A DNA stretch of 14,698 nt from Podochytrium sp. JEL0797. Its lineage: Eukaryota; Chytridiomycota; Chytridiomycetes; Chytridiales; Chytriomycetaceae. Under the pieces are notes generated by a model. The model saw only the letters and a list, made by a program, of their open reading frames with translations. It did no database searches and was not told the DNA's origin. Position 1 is the first letter of the stretch, and every line of letters starts with the position of its first letter. The stretch lies in NCBI GenBank assembly GCA_027596195.1, contig JADGJG010000653.1, positions 1 through 14,698 of the forward strand, written 5' to 3'. The position numbers and the translations under genes are program-made. Below, piece by piece: positions 1 to 6,636 of this stretch.

Positions 1-11
1 TCCACAAAGTA
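1..11. repeat. Copy of TCCACAAAGTA motif at window edge
   Basis: The first 11 bases, TCCACAAAGTA, recur exactly at 6238-6248 and in inverted form at 6267-6277. A chance match of this length exactly at the window edge is unlikely, so this could be a repeat at which an assembly broke, or the end of a repeated element. No larger homology to the 6.2-kb copy is visible beyond these bases. Confidence 0.4.
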
Positions 12-18
12 GAAAACT

Positions 19-1351
19 ATGCCAACGCCAATGGAAGATGAGTCATCTCTTTTTTTCTCAAAGATTTGCATATCTGACAATTCCGAAACGCGCTTCTTCT
101 TCAAAAAATACAGTAGTGACAACTTGGATCTTTCGTATCGCTTTGATCTCGACGAGATTGAGCGGAGTCGCTATAGAGAAGACAACGATGCCGCAGAGAA
201 ATACGCCGATGACAGCAGCAGATTCATGCGCGAATTTGGCGATGCGTCCATCGAAGTCGAGCATGAAGACTCGGATTCCGCCTTTGTTTCTCTCTCCAAC
301 CGATTACAGTATGATCACGAAGCAGTCGAGGACGAGGATTCGTATTTCAACTACAGTCTGGACAACACGCGCGATTGTCTGGCCTCTGCAAAGAGAGAAG
401 AGCGAAGGAGTCAGTTCACAAACTCGATGGGTAACAGCGACATTATTCGAAAATTCGCGTGGATTCCACTTCCTTCGATTATTAAATCCACTCTAGCATC
501 CGAATCGAACGCTTCATTCACCTCAAAAAAAGACACCCCCGAATCTCCTCTGAGTGTGATTCAGCGTTTGGCGAGTCTCGATTTGTCGTCGATGCAAAGT
601 CGCGTTGTTTCTCAGCAGCGCCAAAAACAAACTTCGGCAACCAAACCCATCCCCACCACCGCGAATCAATACTCGAACGAAAACCGTCATGAAACTCTTA
701 GTGGCCGTCCCGTCCCCGCTACGAAAGAAAAACTGCCCGCAAAATACACTGCAGCAAAACACAAATCGCTTCCCGTCGAACTGGATTACGTTGTGAGTTG
801 GATTCCCTCCTTTTCGAATCTACGGGCCGCAAATTGATTCCAAATTACCAGGATGACGACTCTTCCTCAATATTCTCCGTCCGATCCTCGCATCGCCCGC
901 CAACACGCGGAAACGGATGTGAGCTTTCCACCATACACCACCTCTCCACACACACTATCGATCAGCCAATCAAACATCTAATTTGCCCTCTCCAAAACCA
1001 GTCATCCGCACAGCACCCCCCGTCACCCTCAAAAAGTCGGACCCCGTCGCCAAATTCCACGCCCACCAGCAACGCTGGAAAAAGGACGAATTCCTCGCAC
1101 GTCGCGATGCGAAACCGAAACCCACGCTAACTGGACAACACAGCTCTGTCAACAGTGGGGCGTCGGTGATTCCTGTGAAACAGAGGCATGATTTGGCGGC
1201 CATGAGGCCGACTTACGGTTTGTGATGAATGTTTGGGGGTTTGGTTCTTGCAAGTGGCTTATTTCATACTTTGTATTCAGTGATTCCTTCGGACAAGAAA
1301 CGGAGTGATGTGGTGTGGGAAGTGAGGACAAAACTTGCTCGTGCTGGATGA
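19..1351 (+). CDS. HYLS1: HYLS1-like centriole/basal body protein
   Basis: The model has four exons: 19-792, 852-918, 1002-1217 and 1281-1351. Introns of 59, 83 and 63 bp start GTGAGT, GTGAGC and GTTTGT and all end CAG. The product is 375 aa. Residues 1-258 are polar and acidic with no recognised domain. The C-terminus has the HYLS1 pattern: F281-I-R, then DPVAKFHAHQQRW at 294-306, and a final block with VIPSDKK and W365-x-V-R before the stop. HYLS1 family members bind centrioles and basal bodies and are needed for cilium formation, which fits a fungus with a flagellated zoospore. The N-terminal HYLS box was not found. The start at 19 is simply the first ATG in the open frame; an upstream exon could lie outside the window. 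The family call rests on the C-terminal motifs only. Confidence 0.7.
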
Positions 1352-1607
1352 GGGACATAATTGCGAGTTAATTATTTCGCCGGCCACGCGATGGAAAGCG
1401 ATGGCAGGAACAAACGCGCTGATAAACCACTTTTTAAAACCCAATTCCTCTTTTCTGTGATTTACGGGCAGATAATAATTTCGGCCCCGCAGCCGCCCTG
1501 CCGCTGTTGAAAAAGAACCACCACCCCCAACACGTGGTGTGGGGTGGGTGTGGGGCAGGCAGAGTTTGGAAATTGGTCTTGGCAAAAAAATTTAAATCGA
1601 AATCTTG
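1352..1607. promoter_or_regulatory. Intergenic spacer with E-box palindrome
   Basis: This 256-bp spacer separates the HYLS1-like stop from the TIR gene ATG. It contains a near-palindrome around 1521-1550 (a C-rich arm, then AACACGTGGTGT, then a G-rich arm) centred on the E-box CACGTG at 1531-1536. E-boxes bind bHLH factors in fungi. A promoter role for the downstream gene is inferred from position. An AAATTTAAAT-like AT-rich stretch lies just before the ATG. No gene is seen here. Confidence 0.3.
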
Positions 1608-4600
1608 ATGGCTTCCCCCGGCTCTCCCGCTGATGAGACAGCACAGCCAGCGTCCGTAACTGGTACCGTACAGCGCAGAGACGATCGTCCAACAACTCAC
1701 CACAACTGCACCCCAACCATACAGATATCAAGTCTCCCGACATCGTCCCCATCAAATGGGTCGCAACCTCCCCACCAACCAAACACGCCCTCGGCGATCC
1801 AGACAAATGGATTGATTCTGCTGATACTGCTGCGGAGACCAACGTGGTTGATCATCCGATCGAGGACTCGTTGGACCCGGTCGGTCTCGCAAAAGAGTTG
1901 GTGAGTGGCAGTGCCGCACAAGCCCGAATTTTTAATCAAAGGTTGTAATGCGATTTTTTTGGCAGCTCACTTTGCGCGAGGATTTGAAGATTCTCGCTCT
2001 TTCACGTCAAAAGAATTTTCGCAAGGCCGAAGCGAACCCTCGTCTCGTCGCGTTCGTGGACGCAGTCGCCCCCGAGGACAGCTCGGACAAGACCCGCCAG
2101 ACTGTACCGCGGTACATGCAAGTGTTGGAACACGCCGAAATGATTGTCCGTGCGTCCGCTGCATCCAAGGATGCGTCCAAAACTCCACTAGAGTTCATGT
2201 CGCTGTTGGAAGCCCAGCTCGTCATTCGCGAGCTCTCGAAAGAGCTGGTTGTCAAGGAGCAAGAGTTGAAAGCTAAGCAGCAAGAGTTGGAGGAAAAGGA
2301 CTTGGTGATTAGCGAATTGCGCGAGTCAGCTGAGTCTTTCACGAACAAGCTCAACGAGACTTCCTCCGTGTCAGAAACCCAGGCTGTTGCCAGGAATCCA
2401 CCCACCCCGACTGTCGCCACTACCATGGATTCCGTTTCTGGACTCCTGGGAAAGATCCGATGTACTTCTGGGTCCTTCTTCAACCCTCTGTTGGGTTCTC
2501 GCCCCCCAGCCGCCACTTCGGCCGAGACCGGAATTCAACCCCTAGTTGGTCAAATGGTGCCGGATGCCTCCTCCACGAGCAAGAAAACTCCTGCTCCCGC
2601 CACACCTGCTTCGAAGGAATCCACGACCCCGGATCCCAAATTCGGATCCCCCGACGACCCGTCCGCGTCCGTCACCGCATGCAGCGATTGGTTCCAATGT
2701 GCCGAAACGTACGACTTTTTTATTTCGTATCGCGTGGCCACGGATGCACACACGGCCATGGAGCTTTATTTCCGCCTCATCAACCAACGCATTTCCGACG
2801 AGTATGGGCAAACGAGGCAGGTCAAGGTGTATTGGGACAAGGAGTGTTTGAAGAAGGGGCAGGAATGGCATGTTGGTTTCGTTGAGGGACTCAAAAACTC
2901 GAGGTGTGTGTTGATGTTGATGTCGCCGGGAACGTTGGAGGGTTTCCAGTCGTCGAATGCGAGGATGGATAATGTGTTGTTGGAGTGGGAGACGGCAATT
3001 TTGGCGGCGAGGAAGTATCTCTGTGTTGCACAGCCTGGTATGTTCGTTTTGAGATTTTGGTTGCGTTGCTTGCGGTTTCGAACCAGCCAACTCACTGACC
3101 CATTTTTTATTCCAGTGTTCATCAGCGACTCGGCGAAACATATCAACGCTCTTGACATCAACAACTACATTCGGTCCGACGAATGCCCGAAACTGCAACC
3201 GGGGGGAACCAAAACCCAACAACTTTCCGCCTTCACGACCCTTTCGGCAGCCATGAACCTCCAAGGCGTTCCTCTCGACGTGTCCGAAGTGTCTTGGACC
3301 ATCCCCGACTTGATCAAGGCATTGCAAACCTTCAGCCCCCTCCAATCCAAAGAGGCCGCTGAACTGTGCGAGATCGAGGCGAGCTTCAAAAAGTACTTTC
3401 CGACGGAGGTGTTTGGGTATCCCTGGGAGCACAAGAAGGGGTTTTTGGATGCACGCAAGTTGACGGATCTCAAGCTTTCGTTCAAGAGTGAGATTCTCTC
3501 CGCAATTGGTTTCTTTGATGGTTTCGAATGTTGTGCACTCATTTCGCGGTTTCATCCGTCCACCATTTCCCCCCATGCAGAGTTCCCGAGTATGTCCAAA
3601 CTGTCGATGGAAGTTCTTGCGCATGGCTTGTCGCAAGATTTCTCCTTCCTGAGCGAACTCAATCTCAAATGTAAGAGGGGTGTTGTGATTTTGGGTTCGA
3701 TCGGTCCCGAAGAAAACTCAACAACCAACTAACTTCAGGCGTCAACATTGAGAAAAAATCCACCTGGAACCTTCTCGCCTCGGCCTTGACCGTCAACAAG
3801 TCTCTTGTGCACTGAACCTCACCGAAAACGACATTACGGGTATCCCCGCGCTCCATCTCGCGATTCGTGATCACCCAACTTTGACGTTCGTACTTGTGGG
3901 CTCGGGATTTGACCCCATGCCGCTGCTCAAGCGAACCAAACTGGAAAATTACAGTTGCTGGTCGTGTACTCAAATTGGGCTGAAGATTTTCGTGGAGATG
4001 TGGAATGTGGGGAAGCCGGGCATTCAGGAATTGGTGTTCGGTTCCACTCTTGAGTCCATGCGGGATGAAGAGGTTCCTCCTGAATTGGGTCCAATGCTGG
4101 CGCGCGTGGGTGGACTGGAGTCGCTGATCATCAAGACGGAAACGCCGTCGTTTTTCGATGCCACCGCTAAATGAACATCGACAGCTCGTGCGCAGAACAC
4201 ATCAAAGCAATGATCCAGAACTGCAAAAGGATGTCTTACTTCGAGTTATCCAAGAACCCGCTCGGGGACGAAGTGATTGTTGCTATCTGTGAAGGAATCA
4301 CCGACAAGACCGAGTCAGCACATGTTGAGCTCCACCTTCAAAGTACAAACACTTTCGTTTCGATCCGCTTTAAATTGTTTTTGTTCACTCACCGATCCAT
4401 CACAGAAACGAACATGGGCGATGTGGGGGTGAAAGCGATTGCATCTTTGGTGACCCACCAACTCATGGCGCTTGAAAATTTGGACATTTCTGGTATATGG
4501 CGAACCATGGGACTGTGCGATCATAACATCGATTTTTCCAGAAAACGATTTGACACAGGATGGAATTCGCGAGCTCGGTAACGCGTTGATGAAAATGACG

Positions 4601-6001
4601 GCTCCAACGCTCAAAATAATCGATTTGCACGGTTTGCTTCACCCGAGTCCACCATATTCCAGGCGGTTTATCAGCTCCGACTAACGGTCTTTAATCTTCT
4701 TCATGGCATCAAACTCGTGTTTTCGCCAAACTCGGCAACATTTAGTCAATGGTGAGTTTGAGATATCCCTGGGTTGTTGGAGAGAATAGAAAGCATTCAA
4801 AATTCCAATAAGCGAATACAAAGTTGTTCACAAACTATTACTAGCCAACGAGGATGAAACGGGGGTAGAGAATATCCAGCCATGGACAAAACAAAGGTTG
4901 GTAGTAATTCGGAGCTATTTGAACGGGCCTTCACGCTCAAACCAAACAACAGTCGCGCCACCCAAAAAGCAAGCAGCTCCGTGGAGGAATGCGTTTTGTG
5001 ATGCCTTGATTTCGCGTTCGGCTGGCGAATTCTCTCAAATTGAGGAAATCAGTTTCTGCAGTTGAGCATTTTGTTTCGCCTGCAAAGTGCCGTTTTTGTG
5101 TATTCTGACTCCCGCCTGGCCCAACCCCCAACCCCGACAGAGATGGGATTGTGCGATGAGGATTTCAATCTGATGGATTTCTCTCGTAAATAATCAAAAT
5201 TCTAGATTGCGGAAACGGACCCGAAGGCTTGGAATCGATCGCTGACGCGGTGAAAACCCCCCAGTGCTCTGTGGACAACTTGAATGTCAGTAACTGCGGG
5301 TTGGGAGATGCTGGAGCCGCGTTGTTCCTGGACCATGCGACGGCGTCCAAGGTGATCACTTTGGATTTGTCTGGTTTGCGCTGTTGTTTTGCGCACCCAT
5401 TCGTAGCTTTCCGCATTCGATATTTACAACTTGTTTCATGGCAGACAACGAGATCCAAGGAACGAGCGGATTTACTGATGTCCCCAAGGATCAGAAACGG
5501 GGACATCACTTCGTTGGATCTTTCCGGTAATTGACTCAGGGAAACAGGTTCTGTTTCAAACAGCTGAATTTCATTTACTTTCCTACTTCAGGCAACAAGT
5601 CGCTCACTCTTGAATTCATGAGAGACCTTGGGGTGCTCCTCGGGCAGGCCGGCTTGGAAGCCAGCAAGAGACAAGCGGACGCCATTGAAGCAAGATGGGT
5701 GGAAGTCTCCGCACAGAGAGCGTTGAACCAACCAGCTGAAAGCGACCCCAAAGGGGAATCCTTGAGTAACGATAACGCGCCAGATGATTCTGAACTCCCA
5801 GCTACCAAGGAAGATATTGAGGTTGAATATTCTGGATTTGTCGAGCTCGATTTGACGGGTGAGCATGAATGAATCGCGCTTCTTGTCCAACTGCTGGCTG
5901 AACCACACCAATTTCCAGGAACAAACTGCGGCTTGGAAGGCGCCAAAGCAATTCTGGCAGTGTTATATGTAACAGAGATTCCATGTAGTTCGCTCGTGTA
6001 G
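1608..6001 (+). CDS. TIR-domain LRR protein, multi-exon, LRR half frame-broken
   Basis: The supported start is ATG 1608. Exons are 1608-1662, 1725-1900, 1966-3037, 3116-3508, 3581-3670, 3739-4342, 4406-4492 and 4542-4631, then an unresolved stretch, then 5206-5373, 5445-5526, 5592-5858 and 5919-6001. The 3509-3580 intron is optional, since it reads through in frame. Residues 1-155 have no known domain; about 158-205 is a heptad-rich coiled coil; about 324-465 is a TIR domain. TIR evidence: box 1 YDFFISYR at 326, box 2 VYWDKECLKKGQEW, and LLEWETAILAA, where E419 aligns with the NADase catalytic glutamate. Residues after about 560 form RNI-type LRRs, for example LSELNLK, LDISEND and ITLDLS. There is no NB-ARC or NACHT motif between TIR and LRR. 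TIR domains act as NADases or signalling adaptors; an immune or self-recognition role here is inference. Three frame breaks (near 3813, 4172 and 5484) interrupt the LRR half. If real, translation stops at 3813-3815 after 620 aa. Confidence 0.65.
2698..3185 (+). other. TIR domain coding segment
   Basis: This marks the TIR domain within the larger gene. It starts at AETYDFFISYR, and a 78-bp intron (3038-3115, GTATGT...CCAG) interrupts the last strand. Splicing gives ...AQPVFISDSAK, which restores the usual hydrophobic beta-D/beta-E strand pattern (cf. IVPII in SARM1). The joined frame across the intron is what identifies the acceptor. The W-E pair in LEWETAI supplies a candidate catalytic Glu, as in enzymatic TIRs. 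NADase activity is not shown by sequence alone. Confidence 0.75.
3739..6001 (+). pseudogene. LRR region with frame breaks (decayed or mis-assembled)
   Basis: RNI-type LRRs run through this segment, but not in one frame. Near 3813, reading SLVH must jump frame to continue as NLTENDITG. Near 4172, DATAK must jump to NIDSSCAEH. Near 5484, in a CCCC run, NEIQGTSGFTDV must jump to RNGDITSLDLS. Supporting evidence: exon 5445-5526 is 82 nt and would be 81 (27 codons) with one base removed. Exon 3739-4342 is 604 nt and would be 606 with two bases restored. The other LRR exons are multiples of 3 (87, 90, 168 and 267 nt). Each break is therefore a single-base indel. Either the LRR half is a pseudogene, or the assembly has uncorrected indels. 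Confidence 0.55.
4632..5205 (+). other. Unresolved segment inside LRR gene with partial LRR exons
   Basis: The exon ending at 4631 (TLKIIDLH) has no convincing acceptor for several hundred bases. An open frame from 4790 to 5061 ends in an LRR-like segment (FCDALISRSAGEF, then QIEEISFC). It could splice (donor after 5061, acceptor CGACAG near 5140) to a short piece reading KMGLCDEDFNLMDFS, ending at 5185. Only 20 bp (5186-5205, GTAAAT...TCTAG) separate that from the next clear LRR exon, which starts CGNGPEGLESIADAV. A 20-bp intron is far below the others in this gene, so this part may be a deletion scar or mis-assembled. The exon model here is tentative. Confidence 0.35.
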
Positions 6002-6236
6002 AGTGGGTTTGGTCTTGTGTGCGGCAACTTGTCAGAACTTGACAATTCGGTCGACGCGAAGTGGTGGTTTTGACGCGGGTGTTTGGCAATGCGTGGAGTA
6101 GATGACCTTTTAAAATGCAGCGACTTTTCAACAATTCGGTCGGTGCACAAGGTGATCAATGAAGCTCGAGTAGAAACCTTCCTCCAAAACATCCGATCAA
6201 TAACTCAACACAACACAACAGAATGAATGTACGCAC
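6002..6236. other. Downstream region of the TIR-LRR gene
   Basis: The LRR frame ends at TAG 5999-6001. Beyond it, a 41-codon open stretch (6101-6226, with DDLLKCSDFSTIRS and VHKVINEARV) follows a TAG that could be an acceptor. It may be a further C-terminal exon, but I found no donor giving a matching phase. ACAATTCGGTCG occurs twice (around 6042 and 6130). Nothing else is recognised. Confidence 0.25.
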
Positions 6237-6278
6237 CTCCACAAAGTATGCAATAAATGAAGCAAGTACTTTGTGGAG
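6237..6278. repeat. Perfect 12-bp inverted repeat (hairpin)
   Basis: CTCCACAAAGTA at 6237-6248 is perfectly inverted as TACTTTGTGGAG at 6267-6278 around an 18-bp loop. An inner TGC/GCA pairing extends the stem with a 2-base bulge. Eleven bases of the left arm also form the start of the window. The arms end in TA, so they could be abutting ends of TA-flanked elements, or a simple hairpin between converging genes (TIR-LRR on + and transposase on -). Confidence 0.7.
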
Positions 6279-6288
6279 AGAAAAAAAA

Positions 6289-6350
6289 AAGAGCGCGCCG
6301 AAATTAACCCGACAACATCAAGAGCGCGCCGAAATTAACCCGACAACATC
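6289..6350. repeat. 31-bp perfect tandem duplication
   Basis: Two identical 31-bp units, 6289-6319 and 6320-6350, each contain GAGCGCGCCGAAATTAACCC. They follow an A-run at 6281-6290. A partial third GC-rich echo, GACGCGCC, follows. No coding frame is associated. Confidence 0.9.
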
Positions 6351-6636
6351 GCCGACGCGCCACCAAACAAATAAAACAACGTAGGACAATTAGAATTCAG
6401 CCACCAATCAGCCACCAATTCAGAGTCGGAAAGTAATAACGTATTGACGACTTTGGCTGAGGAAGTGGCCATTTCATGCGAGATCTCTGTGCGACTGGCC
6501 TTGCGGCCAAACGCTTTCTCCTCCCGGTGAGTTTTTCATAGAATCATACTCGTTTAGGGATGTTTCATTGTTGTGTGAGCTTAGGTCCCCCATTTTTTCG
6601 TCCATCCAATCGAAGCACTTCTCAACAACGATTCAT
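6351..6636. other. Spacer 3' of the transposase gene
   Basis: No gene is seen. GCCACCAAT recurs twice around 6400-6420, and there is a TGGCC...GGCCA inverted repeat near 6497-6511. This is the 3' flank of the minus-strand transposase. It could hold an element end, but no terminal inverted repeat partner was found on the far side. Confidence 0.4.

Noticed and set aside
2542..3636. 364-aa open frame on the minus strand opposite the TIR domain
   Set aside because: It is antisense to a clear TIR domain with conserved motifs and crosses the 3038-3115 intron. Its composition is Arg/Gly-rich with no domain, so it is a shadow of the coding strand.
4632..4662. 31-bp intron (GTTTGC...TTCCAG) after TLKIIDLH
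   Set aside because: It is very short, and the following frame reaches a stop after about ten codons that do not look like an LRR.
1..6278. A 6.3-kb transposon bounded by the TCCACAAAGTA inverted copies
   Set aside because: It would have to carry a HYLS1-like host gene, there is no transposase inside, and the termini are only 11 bp. The local hairpin explains the inverted copy as well.
6289..6350. CRISPR-like direct repeats
   Set aside because: There are only two head-to-tail copies with no spacer, in a eukaryotic intergenic region.
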